A DNA stretch of 64,000 nucleotides from Eunapius fragilis (Eukaryota > Porifera > Demospongiae > Spongillida > Spongillidae). The translations under genes and the position numbers were made by a program. Positions 12,901-24,200 of the stretch are shown here, one piece after another. The DNA lies in contig OY811971.1 in NCBI GenBank assembly GCA_963681505.1, positions 10,307,433-10,371,432 of the forward strand, given 5' to 3'. Each line of letters starts with the position of its first letter. Within the stretch, counting starts at the first letter, position 1. The notes beneath the pieces are model-generated. The model was not told the DNA's origin. It ran no database searches and saw only the letters and a list, made by a program, of their open reading frames with translations.

Positions 12901-13982
12901 ATGCATAACACGCCTTTTTACACAGTGGGCACCCACCCACTCTTCACACTAACCACCCACCCCTCACATCACCCATCTCCCACAACCTCTCCTCTCCTGA
13001 TAATGGAGGGGGAAGAGGTCAGCCACACATTGTATATGCAGAGTTGTATCAGAGCACCCACAAGACTGTATCCATGGCTACAGCAAGTAAGTATCATAAC
13101 AATCACACTTGTATCACATGCAGTGGAGTACAACTAAACCAGTGGGAGGGACTAAACCAGTGGGAGGACTAAACCAGTGGTAGGGACTAAACCAGTGGGA
13201 GGGACTGAATCTAACAACAACATGGTCACTAACAACATTGTATTATGTAAACACAGACATGGCATGTGGCAATGTGCAATTCACTCCCTCTCTTCAGTTG
13301 CTGTATCCAGGGCCCAGGAGTGCAAGAGTACCCGAGAATACCCTAGGGTGCCCAAAGATATCCCAGGAGTGTACACATTATGAATTGGAACAGGGACGAT
13401 ACATCCACATGTACAGGTATAGATGGTGGTGAATGCTGCATTGTAGTGAATAGAAAGTCACGAGCTACACGTATGCATGGGCAAGGGCCGCTGGGAGGGT
13501 GGGCGATGTGAATATTGACAGCTGCTTAACAACGCCCAATGACTAGCACGTACAAGTAGCTCCACGAGCGTATGAGCTTTCGGACGTACGACGAAGAGCT
13601 ATGCCTTTTTATGTGCGTTAATTGGAAGTCGGTAACCGACTCAGCGATCTTCTGCGGGATACATGTTAAACAGAACTTAGTTACCATGAGAATCAGACGG
13701 TGGAATCGCTACAGCAATACGCCATATACCTAGTACATACGTAGACTGATGTTATTCTAAATGACCCGTAGTCTGGCCAATAAAATATCGTCCTACTTTA
13801 TTGTGCGTCTCTTACCTGTGATAATATGTGTCTGGGTTGTGGTTGAAGCTTTCTTCGTCGTCGCTGGTGCGGTGTGTAGAGCTATGGCCTGCTGCGCCAC
13901 TGTGGGAATGGGCACAGTGACTTGCGTGGTCGCCATCGGAGTCTGAGTCTTGCTTCTCCTTTTTCTTGGGAAGGATTGTCAT
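3791..13982 (-). CDS. OTUD5: OTU deubiquitinase, OTUD5/DUBA orthologue (10 coding exons, 659 aa)
   Basis: This OTU-family cysteine protease removes ubiquitin chains; in mammals DUBA acts on TRAF3 and other targets. Coding exons (minus strand): 13982-13816, 10709-10505, 8431-8341, 8019-7955, 7728-7572, 6006-5858, 5566-5504, 5186-5052, 4868-4043, 3912-3791. All introns are GT-AG. Exon lengths sum to 1980 nt, which is 660 codons including the TAA, and every junction keeps phase. The start MTILPKKK is the same as in vertebrate OTUD5. Exon 2 carries GYNSSEEYD (Ser111/112), matching the human motif phosphorylated at Ser177 that activates the enzyme. The OTU core has Asp146 and Cys149 in EDGACLFRA and His254 in GGIHYNSVV, so the catalytic residues are present. 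Exon 9 (residues 345-619) is a Ser/Pro-rich linker with a nine-His run near 418-426, and it accounts for the greater length compared with 571 aa in human. The last exon has a C-terminal ubiquitin-interacting motif (about 625-641, [12 protein letters not shown]). Exon calls are manual. Confidence 0.95.
3951..4038. repeat. (CA)n microsatellite in OTUD5 intron 9
   Basis: Almost pure CA on the plus strand, GT on the sense strand, with three interrupting T residues. On the sense strand it follows directly from the splice donor GTAAGTGTGT at 4042, so the repeat abuts the 5' splice site of a 130-bp intron. Confidence 0.97.
4955..5045. repeat. (CA)n microsatellite in OTUD5 intron 8
   Basis: CA repeat with occasional CAGA interruptions. 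It is GT on the sense strand and starts right after donor GTAGAG at 5051. Confidence 0.97.
5785..5853. repeat. (CA)n microsatellite in OTUD5 intron 6
   Basis: CA repeat that on the sense strand continues the donor GTGAGTGTGT beginning at 5857. Confidence 0.97.
6207..6600. repeat. 24-bp minisatellite in OTUD5 intron 5
   Basis: About 16 copies of a 24-bp unit built from GATGGTGTAAGGGTGAGG plus a variable ACATGT/GCATGT end, with a few shortened units. Because 24 is a multiple of three, all minus-strand frames read as short Pro/His/Thr repeats. I do not regard these as genes. Confidence 0.95.
6780..6874. repeat. (CA)n microsatellite in OTUD5 intron 5
   Basis: About 95 bp of near-pure CA, which is GT on the sense strand, inside the 1.56-kb intron 5. 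Confidence 0.97.
7375..7408. repeat. (CA)n microsatellite in OTUD5 intron 5 (second)
   Basis: Short CA repeat about 160 bp into intron 5 from its donor at 7571. Confidence 0.95.
7829..7953. repeat. (CA)n microsatellite forming the donor of OTUD5 intron 4
   Basis: CA repeat with a few AA interruptions. On the sense strand exon 4 ends in TACATG and the next bases are GTGTGTGTGT, so the donor dinucleotide itself belongs to the repeat. Confidence 0.97.
8586..9172. repeat. 26-bp minisatellite in OTUD5 intron 2
   Basis: About 22 copies of a 26-bp unit containing CTACATGTACTATGTGTATG then GAC[TC]AC. Variation is almost limited to A/G in CTATG/CTGTG and T/C in GACTAC/GACCAC. Since 26 is not divisible by three and the unit has no stop, all three plus frames stay open for 190-210 codons and read the same repeat. 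These are artefacts, not genes. Confidence 0.97.
9403..9570. repeat. 16-bp minisatellite in OTUD5 intron 2
   Basis: About ten nearly identical copies of CAGTATCTTAAGGGGG. One unit has GGAGG instead of GGGGG. Confidence 0.97.
9933..9997. repeat. (TG)n microsatellite in OTUD5 intron 2
   Basis: Pure TG on the plus strand, so CA on the OTUD5 sense strand. This is the reverse polarity of the other intronic repeats of the gene, and it lies about 500 bp from the intron 2 donor. Confidence 0.97.
10115..10230. repeat. C/T-rich low-complexity tract in OTUD5 intron 2
   Basis: Imperfect repeats of CTCCCCTATCACTCC type on the plus strand, so purine-rich on the sense strand. Confidence 0.8.
10876..12350. 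repeat. 35-bp palindromic minisatellite in OTUD5 intron 1
   Basis: About 42 copies of a 35-bp unit. Each unit has an inverted repeat CTCACCT-ACATC-AGGTGA[GA] and a spacer of CACACCACCTCACATG type. The first units are a perfect GTTC...GAAC palindrome, some later ones a perfect GCTC...GAGC palindrome, and most are mixed. On the OTUD5 sense strand nearly every unit reads TAGGTGAGCAT, which resembles a 5' splice site. Confidence 0.97.
12870..12905. repeat. Near-perfect palindrome in OTUD5 intron 1
   Basis: A perfect 24-bp palindrome centred on CAATGCATTG lies at 12874-12897. It extends outward by several more base pairs with one mismatch, and it has no loop. Confidence 0.85.
13137..13206. repeat. 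Short tandem repeat, about 18 bp, in OTUD5 intron 1
   Basis: Four imperfect copies of ACTAAACCAGTGGGAGGG; one copy has GTAGGG. Confidence 0.85.
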
Positions 13983-16019
13983 TATCCTAACGTTGTTATG
14001 TGTCGGGTTATGTAACCGTGCACGCAGCCACGTACTCCTTGACTTATACAAAGTCCGCTCGAGATGCAGTGAAATAAGATAACTTCGTACTGGTACGCCT
14101 ATTCTGAAAAGGGTAAGGTCGCCTCAGTTTAGAAACGCGTCACATGAGTATGACGCTATGGGCGGAGCTTATCTACTGACTTGCACGGTGTTTCACTATT
14201 AATAACTTCGCGACCCAACGGACTGGGTACAGGCAGAGATTCTCTCTGATACAGGGTGTGTGCGTGTTTGTGGGAGGGGGGAGGGGAGATTTGCAGCCAC
14301 CTTTATAAAGCCCCTCCCTCTCTTACGTACGTTGCCAAACTTTCCTTGTCAGGCCTGCAGCCGGCTGGGCCAATCCAACAATCACCATCTTCAGCATGCA
14401 GTCATAGACTGTAAGGTCTCCTTATAACAATGAGTTTGCTCTCGCTTCTCCCACTCCTCAGAGTGTCAACAGTGCTAGATTGATAAGGATCAGTTCTATA
14501 ATCTTAATTGGTTTGGTGCATCCTCCCCAGCTAGCCACTGAACAAAGCCAGCCTACTGTCTGTTTCAGCCCCTAATACAGCTCCGGTGATTGTCAGTGGT
14601 CCCTTCCATGGGCTTAGGTTTGCATATGGAGTCCAATGAGTTCCTGACTGCAGTGAGGTGGTGGCTATGTGTGGTGTGGGTGTGCGCCCCTTTTGACAGG
14701 ATGTTGTTAATACGTATACAAATACTTTCCTTGCTTCTGCCGCCGGCTGGCTGTATATTCATCCGTATCATGTGCAACCTCGGAGACGACAGTACCTTCA
14801 TACAACGTTAACCATGTACATGTATGTACTTTTTCATTACTGTTATAACAATGATTACATAATTTATGTAATTGTTTAATTGCATGGCCATTGTAGTAGT
14901 AGGATTCGTCGGTTCTCCTTACTTGCACCACCAGATTACCGCGCGTCACCTGACTAGGTACTACTGACACCGCTCATATCAGTGTATCTTCATATAGTAC
15001 TGACGCGGTAATAATTCGGGAGGGTAAAATATGCTAAAGCCAGTCAGTAGTAGGCGTACGTAGCTGATCATAGCCAACCCCTTAGCATGGTAGAAATATA
15101 TATTCACTGGCGAATACCACCTTGTATATTCAAACATATACAGGACTGGTCTATTACGCATGCGTGCAATGTATAATTAAAGGTCACCTGGAATTTTTTT
15201 TTACTCAGTAAAGTCAGCATGCTCTGTGTGGCGCCATAGTATGCATCCAGTGGTATGAAGCTTAACGTTCAGAGAATACCTTGGCAATAACCAGCCAGCC
15301 TAAAAAGGGCAGCCTTTTGGCTAGCGAGCCGCTCTGACTATTCGTCTGGCCGGCCCGGTATACACAGTACGAGTACAGCAAGTGCATGCCCGAACGAAGG
15401 CGGACCTAATTCGACTGACTCGTAAGTATTAAGCGTGTCTGTTCGTTGCACGTGTCTGCATGTCCACGGCTGGGAGGAGGTTGTGGACCGGGGTGGAAGT
15501 TACGGCAAGGGATTGGAGTGAATTTTGAAATTTTAATTCAAACTGTTCTCCGTCATTACTTGCGTGTAGATTACAGCCTATACAACGTGAAGGACACGTC
15601 ACAGGAGGACATAGCCGTGCACCCGCTTTAAGCCTGTCGACGTAAGGACCACAGCTTGTGGGCGCGCGCGCGCATTGTGAAATGCACATTCGTGTGTATA
15701 CGATGGGTGGATAAAAGGCCGCGAATCAATTCTTGAATTCATTATAAAATCGCCGCAACGCAAGTCAATCATCTATTTAAAAAAAAAATTTTTACGGTGC
15801 ATGCATGTATCTGGCGCCGTGTGTACATGTATGCGTCCGCGCTGTGCCTCTCTGCATGTATGTGACGAGTATTTATCGTTATCACGCGACACGCGTACAC
15901 TCGGGAACCGCATTTAAAACCACATGAACACATAATTGCGATCCTTATTATATAATGTGAGGTTAAGGATGCTTCGAATGATGGTGCATATTACATCTTC
16001 ATGCATGCATGCACGGTAA

Positions 16020-16055
<36 letters not shown>

Positions 16056-16779
16056 CAGCTCCTCTCTCCAAAGACAAATTGTGTTTTCCATACAAAATGG
16101 AGCATAAAATTCATCCTGAATTCGTCTGTCCAATACGGATTTGTTATGGCATGTAATGTAATGTGTGGACATTGTTAATTAACGAGGATAGCCTATATTA
16201 TAGTTTTGTTAACACTCCCTTCATACCCTGCAGCCAGGTTATGATCTGTACCCTTTCAACACAATCAAACAAAATCTGTTTCCACAACAAATTTTCAATT
16301 CAGTGAATGCATGACAAGGCTAGTTGATCTACCATATTTATAGCCTAGCTATTGACCATTCATACAGTTCACTTGAAAAATAAAACAATTATACATATGG
16401 GGTGTGTTACTTCTTAGCTGCTGGATTGATATATATGTATGTGTGTCTCAGTGCGCAATACAAGGTGCTTATTTCTTGCGTCAATAACAATTGCTTGTTT
16501 CATTTACTATTGCATGGAAGAGGTGCATGTTGTTATGAGATAAAACATCAGCTCATAATGTTCAATGCGACTGATCTGTTGAAATGCAACAACAAATCAC
16601 TGATAAGTGGTCCTTCAAAACTAGTATAGATTTTTTCAATGGGACCTTCACAGTATTATGGACATCAACTCTTCACGTCTTCAGACACATGTAAGTCAAA
16701 TTTGGAATGTATCCGTATGCTTAAAATATTATGAATAGATGTATTATAATTTTGGGATTTCATCAGCACATTCACTACT
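13983..16779. other. Upstream flank of OTUD5, no gene seen
   Basis: This should hold the OTUD5 promoter and 5' UTR. I see no open frame with a recognisable domain on either strand, no tRNA-like fold and no repeat array. It includes a short GC alternating run near 15661 and the homopolymer listed separately. No core promoter element could be fixed by eye. Confidence 0.5.
16021..16053. repeat. Homopolymer C33
   Basis: Thirty-three consecutive C on the plus strand. Tract length is likely to vary and to be error-prone in sequencing. Confidence 0.95.
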
Positions 16780-17610
16780 GATGTGTCTTGCAGTATCATG
16801 TGGGAAAGGCAATAATAAAAATAGTGGGAATGGTCATGTAGTATATTTTAATGGCAGCATATAGTTAGGATAGCGGTATAGCTGGCTAGGTGGCAGAAAT
16901 AGTTGGCAGGGGATTCGATGGGAGCGTATTGTAATATTTTTCCCAGTCACAGACAATCGAGTCATGTTTGTGGGAAATTGCAAGAAATTGAATTATGTTT
17001 TGTCATGAATGGAAGCAGTTATGGATAGAAGAATTTAGTGCACTTGTAAATATGGGTGATTCAATTACGGCATAAGGAGTTGAAATTGAAATTGAAATGA
17101 AAGGAAGATGAAGCGTGATTATGTTCAGTCAATGCTTAACACATCGTAAATCATACTGATTTTGTACGTATTAAAAATGACAAAGCCACAGGTAGGTTAA
17201 CTAATGAACTATGGGTTTCTAAGCCAAATAAAAAGTGAGGTATTTTAGAATAGTTTGATAGGTGGTAGCATATCAGTTGGTGGTGTGCATAGTGACTTAG
17301 TTCATAAGGTGGGAGCTAGCAGCTGGCACAATGATGTAGTGATTAGGTGGCAGCATATAGTGATGTAGTTATGAGGAGCATAGTGTAGCAATACTGATGT
17401 ATTGTATTAAGGTAAGTGGAATAGTGATGTAGTTAGGTGGCACCTTATAGTGGACAGATTAGGTGGCATCAAGTAGTGGGCATAGTGATGTAGGGACTAG
17501 AGTGGGTAGTGATGTAGTTGATCAGGTGGCAGCATGTAGTGTATAGAGGGACGGTATTTAGGAGGTTAGAGTATGGGGTGGCAATAGTGTTGTACTTCAT
17601 TAGTTCACAA

Positions 17611-17678
17611 CAGGTAAGTGGAATAGTGATGCAGATGAAAATAGAATAGAAGTAGCAATGTAATTTTTTCCTTGGCAG
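17611..17678 (+). other. Mini-intron-like module inside the satellite (best example)
   Basis: CAG then GTAAGTGGAATAGTGATGCAG opens a 65-nt stretch that ends in TTTTTTCCTTGGCAG. The GT...AG pair carries a strong donor consensus and a pyrimidine tract. Related versions occur near 19586, 24379, 25385 and 26326. Splicing is not shown; this entry describes sequence resemblance only. Confidence 0.4.
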
Positions 17679-20419
17679 CATACACAGGTAGGTGTTAGCA
17701 TATAGTGGGAACAGTGATATAGTTTATTTTAATGGCAGCATATAGTCGACAAGGAATTCAGTGGAATCATGTTGTAATATCGCCTTGATTACTGAAGATT
17801 GGGTAACGTTTTTGTTGAGGAGAATTATATTAGAACACATTAAGGATCATGATTTTGGAAGAAAGCAAGAGATTAAATAAGATTTCGTTATGAAATTGAA
17901 GAGTTTAGAGCACTTTTGATTTTGATGGATTCAACAATAGTGGTAAGGACTTGAATATAAAATGGAAAAAAGGAATATCAAAACTGATTGCATGATCAAC
18001 TGATTGATTAAAGTAAAAGTTAGCACAAGGTAATTTTGTTCATATTTCAATCATGACAATGACAATCTTGTTATGGAATGAGAATTTTGTGCACTTGTGA
18101 TTATGGATGACATAATACTATGAGAAGGAGGTGTTGAAATAGATCTAAAGAAATCATGCGATCAATTCAGTGATTGCATTTAACACATTTTAATTTATAC
18201 TATTTGTATACTTGGATTTCAAAATGGATTTCAAAATGTCAATGATAATAAATGAATGCTTATAATCAGCACAGTAGGTGAACATGTGAAATTTTGGATA
18301 TCTTAATGAATTAAAAGGTGATGTATTCTGAGAACAGTTGGATAGGTGTCAGCAAGTTTAATAGGTGGTGTGCACAATGACTTGGTTTGTAAGTGGGAGC
18401 TTCTAGCTGAACAGTGAAGTAGTGGTTAGGTGGCAGCATGTAGTGGACATAGTCATGTAGTGATTAGGTGGCAGCATATAGTGGACATAGTCATGTAGTG
18501 ATTAGGTGGAAGCATGTAGTGGACATAGTCATGTAGTGATTAGGTGTCAGCATAGTCATGTAGTGATTAGGTGGCAGCATATAGTGGACATAGTCATGTA
18601 GTGATTAGGTGGCAGCATATAGTGGACATAGTCATGTAGTGATTAGGTGGCAGCATATAGTGGACATAGTCATGTAGTGATTAGGTGGTAGCATATAGTG
18701 GGCATAGTCATGTAGTGATTAGGTGGCAGCATATAATGGACATAGTCATGAAGTGATTAGGTGGCAGCTTATATTGGGCACAGAGTCATGTCGTAATTAG
18801 GTGGCAAGCAGCATATAGTGATGTAAATTATGAATTCGGAGCAAATGTATTACATTGCAACAGGTAAGTATAATAGTGATGTAGTTAGGTAGCTGCATAT
18901 AGTAGACATAGCAATGTAGTTGATTAGGTGGCAGCATATTGTGGGAATGATGATGTATTATATTTTAATGGCAGCATATAGTTAGGATAGCGTTATAGCT
19001 GGCTCGGTGGCCGCATATAGTTGGAAATGGATTCGATGGGAGCGTTATATTTCCAAGTAACAAAAGATCGAGTCATGTTTGTGGAAAATTGCAAGAAATT
19101 AAATTATGTTTTGTTATGAAATGGAAGCAGTTAATGTATAGAAGAATGTGTCTATGAATGTTTCAATTACTGCATAAGGAGTAAGAATTGAAATGGATAT
19201 GAAAGGAAGATGAAACATGCATCATGCATCATATGATCAGTTCAGTCATTGAAATGAACGTTAACATATTGTAAATCATACTGATTTTGTATTTATTTCG
19301 ATTTCAAAATGACAAAGTCACCTGGTAGATGACCCATGAAATATGAATATGGGTTTCAAAGCAAAATAAGAAGTGAGGTATTTTAGAAAAGTTTGATAGG
19401 TGGCAGCATATTGAAGTAGTTTAATTGGTGGTGTGTATAGTGACTTAGTAGTTTAGTTGGTGGTGTGTATAGTGACTTAGCTAGCAGCTGGTACAATGAT
19501 GTAGGGATTAGGTGGCAGCATGTAGTGTTAAGAGTGATGGTGTTTAGGAGGGGTGGCAATAGTGTTGTACTTCATTAGTTCACAACAGGTAAGTGGAATA
19601 GTGATGCAGATGAAAATAGAATAGCAGCAGCAATGTAATTATTTCCTTGGCAGCATACACAGTTAGGTGGCAGCATATAGCAGGAACAGTGATATACATT
19701 TAGTTTATATTAATGGCAGCATATAGTCGACAGGGAATTCAGTGGGATCATGTTGTAATATCTGCCTTGATTTATGAAGATTGGGTAACGTTTTTGTTGA
19801 GAATTATATTAGTTAGAACACATTAAGGAGCATGATTTTGGAAGAAAGCAAGAGATTAAAAAAGATTTCGTTATGAAATTGAAGTGTTTAGAGCACTTTT
19901 GATTTTGATGGATTCAACAATAGTGGTAAGGACTTGAATAAGAAATGGAAAAAAGGAATATCAAAGTGATTGCGTGATCAACTCATTGATTAAAGTAAAA
20001 GTTAGCACAAGGTAATTTTGTTCATATTCATGACAATGACAATGACAATCTTGTTATGGAATGAGAATTTTGTGCACTTGTGATTATGGATGACATAATA
20101 CTACGAGAAGGAGGTGTTGAAATAGGTAGAAATGGAAATAGATAGTAGATCTAAAGAAATCACGCAATCGATTCAGTGATTGCATTTAACACATTTTAAT
20201 TTATACTATTTGTATACTTGGATTTCAAAATGGATTTCAAAATGTCAATGATAATAAATGAATGCTTATAATCAGCACAGTAGGTGAACATGTGAAATTT
20301 TGGATATCTTAATGAATTAAAAGGTGAGGTATTTTGAGAACAGTTGGATAGGTGTCACCAAGTTTAATAGGTGGTGTGCATAATGACCTAGTTCATAAGT
20401 GGGAGCTTCTAGCTGAACA

Positions 20420-21290
20420 GTGAAGTAGTGATTAGGTGGCAGCTTATAGTGGACATAGTCATGTAGTGATTAGGTGGCAGCATGTAGTGGACATAGTCAT
20501 GTAGTGATTGGGTGGCAGCATATAGTGGACATTGTCATGTAGTGATTAGGTGGCAGCTTATAGTGGACATAGTCATGTAGTGATTAGGTGGCAGCTTTTA
20601 TAGTGGACATAGTCATGTAGTGATTAGGTGGCTGCAGCATGTAGTGGACATAGTCATGTAGTGATTAGGTGGCAGCTTATAGTGGACATAGTCATGTAGT
20701 GATTAGGTGGCAGCGTATAGTGGACATAGTCATGTAGTGATTAGGTGGCAGCTTATAGTGGACATAGTCATGTAGTGATTAGGTGGCAGCTTATAGTGGA
20801 CATAGTCATGTAGTGATTAGGTGGCAGCTTTTAGTGGACATAGTCATGTAGTGATTAGGTGGCAGCATGTAGTGGACATAGTCATGTAGTGATTAGGTGG
20901 CAGCTTATAGTGGACATAGTTATGTAGTGATTAGGTGGCAGCATATAGTGGACATAGTCATGTAGTGATTAGGTGGCAGCATGTAGTGGACATAGTCATG
21001 TAGTGATTTGGTGGCAGCTTATAGTGGACATAGTCATGTAGTGATTAGGTGGCAGCATGTAGTGGACATAGTCATGTAGTGATTAGGTGGCAGCATGTAG
21101 TGGACATAGTCATGTAGTGATTAGGTGGCAGCATGTAGTGGACATAGTCATGTAGTCATTAGGTGGCAGCTTATAGTGGACATAGTCATGTAGTGATTAG
21201 GTGGCAGCATATAGTGGACATAGTCATGTAGTGATTAGGTGGCAGCTTATATTAGACACAGAGTCATGTCGTGATCAGGTGGCAAGCAGC
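20420..21290. repeat. Largest 38-bp subarray of the satellite
   Basis: About 23 head-to-tail copies of the 38-bp unit. Variation is mainly GCATATAG/GCATGTAG/GCTTATAG. A few copies carry 2-4 bp insertions. Confidence 0.95.
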
Positions 21291-24200
21291 ATATAGTGAT
21301 GTAGATTATGAATTCGGAGCATATTGGAGTAATTTATTACATTGCAACAGGTAAGTATAATAGTGATGTAGTTAGGTAGCTGCATATAGTAGTCATAGCA
21401 ATAGGTGGCTGCATATAGTGGGAATAATGATGTATTATATTTTAATGGCAGCATATAGTTAGGATAGCGGTATAGCTGGCTAGGTGGCAGCATATAGTTG
21501 GAAATGGATTTGATGGGAGTGTATATTTCCAAGTAACAGAAGATCGAGTCATTTTTGTGAAAAATTGCAAGAAATTAAATTATGTTGTGTTATGAAATGG
21601 AAGCAGTTAAGGTATAGAAGAATGTGTCTATGGATGTTTCAATTACTGCATAAGGAGTAAAAAGTGAAATGGATATGAAAGGAAGATGAAACATGCATCA
21701 TGCATCATATGATCAGTGCAGTCATTGAAATGAACGCTAACACATTGAAAAGCATACTGATTTTGTACTGATTTTGTACTGATTTTGTACTTATTTCGAT
21801 TTCAAAATGACAAAGCACCTGGTAGGTGAACTCATGAAATATGGGTTTCAAACCCAAATAAAAAGTGTCATACTTTAGAATAGTTTGATAGGTGGCAGCA
21901 TATCGAAGTAGTTTAGTTGGCAGTGTGCATGGTGACTTAGTTCATAAGGTGGGAGCTAGCAGCAGGCACAATGGTGTAGTGATTAGGTGGCAGCATATAG
22001 TGATGTAGTTATGAGGAGCATAGTGTAGCAATACTGATGTATTGTATTACGCTGCAACAGGTAAGTGGAATAGTGATGTAGTTAGGTGGCAGCTTATAGT
22101 GGACATAGTCATGTAGTGATTAGGTAGCAGCTTATAGTGGACATAGTCATGTAGTGATTAGGTGGCAGCTTATAGTGGACATAGTCATGTAGTGATTAGG
22201 TGGTAGCATATAGTGGACATAATCATGTAGTGATTAGGTGGTAGCATATAGTGGACATAATCATGTAGTGATTAGGTGGCAGTGTATAGTGTGCATAGTC
22301 ATGTAGTGATTAGGTGGCAGCTTATAGTGGACATAATTCATGTAATGATTAGGTGACAGCTTATAGTGGAATACTAGAGTGGACAGTGATGTAGTTGATT
22401 AGGTGGTAGCATTTAGTAGGTATGTTGATGTAGTTTTTGAGGTGATAGAATATGGGGTATTTTATTAGGTTGTAACAGGTAAGTGGAACAGCGATGCAGT
22501 TTTCTTAGACGCTCATGAGAACATAGAAAGTATAGTGTTGTAGTTAGGAGGTAGCAGCATATAGTAGGCATAGCAATGTGGTTGATTAGGTGGCAGCATA
22601 TAGTGGAAATGGTGATGTAGTTTATGTTAATGGCAACATAGTTTGCAGTGGGATAGTATTGTAATATTTTTCACATGTTTTGGAACTGTGCAAGAAAGGA
22701 AGAAAAATTTAAATTATGAAATGGAAGAATTTAATGAGTATGAATCATTCAATTACTGCAATAAGGAGTGGAAATGTAGAAATACAGTGATTGAAGTTAT
22801 AGTCAACACTTCGTAAATCATCGATTTCAAAATGACAAGGACGATGAATGACTGCTTATATGTGACATGGAAGGTGAAATAATATAATACTGATATCTAA
22901 GCCAATTAAAAGGTATGGTAATTTAGAATTGTTAGATAGGTGGCAGCATATTGATTTATTTATTAGGTGGTGTGCATAGTGACTTAGTTCATAAGGTGGG
23001 AACTGTAGCTGGCACAGTGATGAAGTGATTAGGTGGCAGCGTATAGTGAACATTGTCATGTAGTGATTTGGTAGGTGGACATAGTCATGTAGTGATTAGG
23101 TAGTCATGTAGTGATTAGGTAGGTGGCAGCATATAGTGGACTTAGTCATGCAGTGATTAGGTAGTCATGTAGTGGTTAGGTAGGTGGCAGCATGTAGTGG
23201 ACTTAGTCATGTAGTGATTAGGTAGTCATGTAGTGATTAGGTAGATGGCAGCATATAGTGGGCATAGTGATGTATTCGATTAAGTGGCAGCATATGCATA
23301 GATTATGAGGTGGAAGAGTATGGTGCACATAGTGGTGTCATTTATCAGGTAAGTGGAACAGTGATGCTGTTTTTGAAGATGCACATGATAATAGAGAAGA
23401 CGAAGCATTGTAGTTGATTCCTAGCAGCATACCTGGGCAGGTGGCAGCTAGTAATAGGCAAAGTGATGTATGCAGTTGGTTAAGTAGCAGCCTGTAGTGG
23501 GAATGGCGATGTAGTTTAAGCTTGTAGTTGGCAGTGGATTCAGTGGGATTGTACTGTAATATCATCTTTCATGTTTGGAAAGAGAATAAGAAATTAAATT
23601 TTTTTTTTACGAAATGGAAGAATTTTGTTGCACTTTTATGATTATGGATCATTCAATTACAGCAGTAAGGAGTTGATAAAGCAATGGAAATACAGGAATA
23701 TCAAAGGGATTGTATGATCAATTCAGTGATGATTGAAGTGATAGCCAACACATTGCCAATCATTGAGTTCAAAATGACAACAATAAATGATATTAGGTGG
23801 TGTGCATAGTGACTTATTTCATAAGGTGGGAACTGTAGCTGGTGCAGTGATGAAGTGATTAGGTGGCAGCTTATAGTGGACATAGTCATGTAGTGATTAG
23901 GTGGCAGCATATAGTGGACATAGTCATGTAGTGATTAGGTGGCAGCTTATAGTGGACATAGTCATGTAGTGATTAGGTGGCAGCTTATAGTGGACATAGT
24001 CATGTAGTGATTAGGTGGCAGCATATAGTGGACATAGTCATGTAGTGATTAGGTGGCAGCTTATAGTGGACATAGTCATGTAGGGATTAGGTGGCAGCAT
24101 ATAGTGGACATAGTCATGTAGTGATTAGGTGGCAGCTTATAGCGGATACAGTAATGTAGTGATTAGGTGGCAGCATATGATGGATATAGTCATGTAGTGA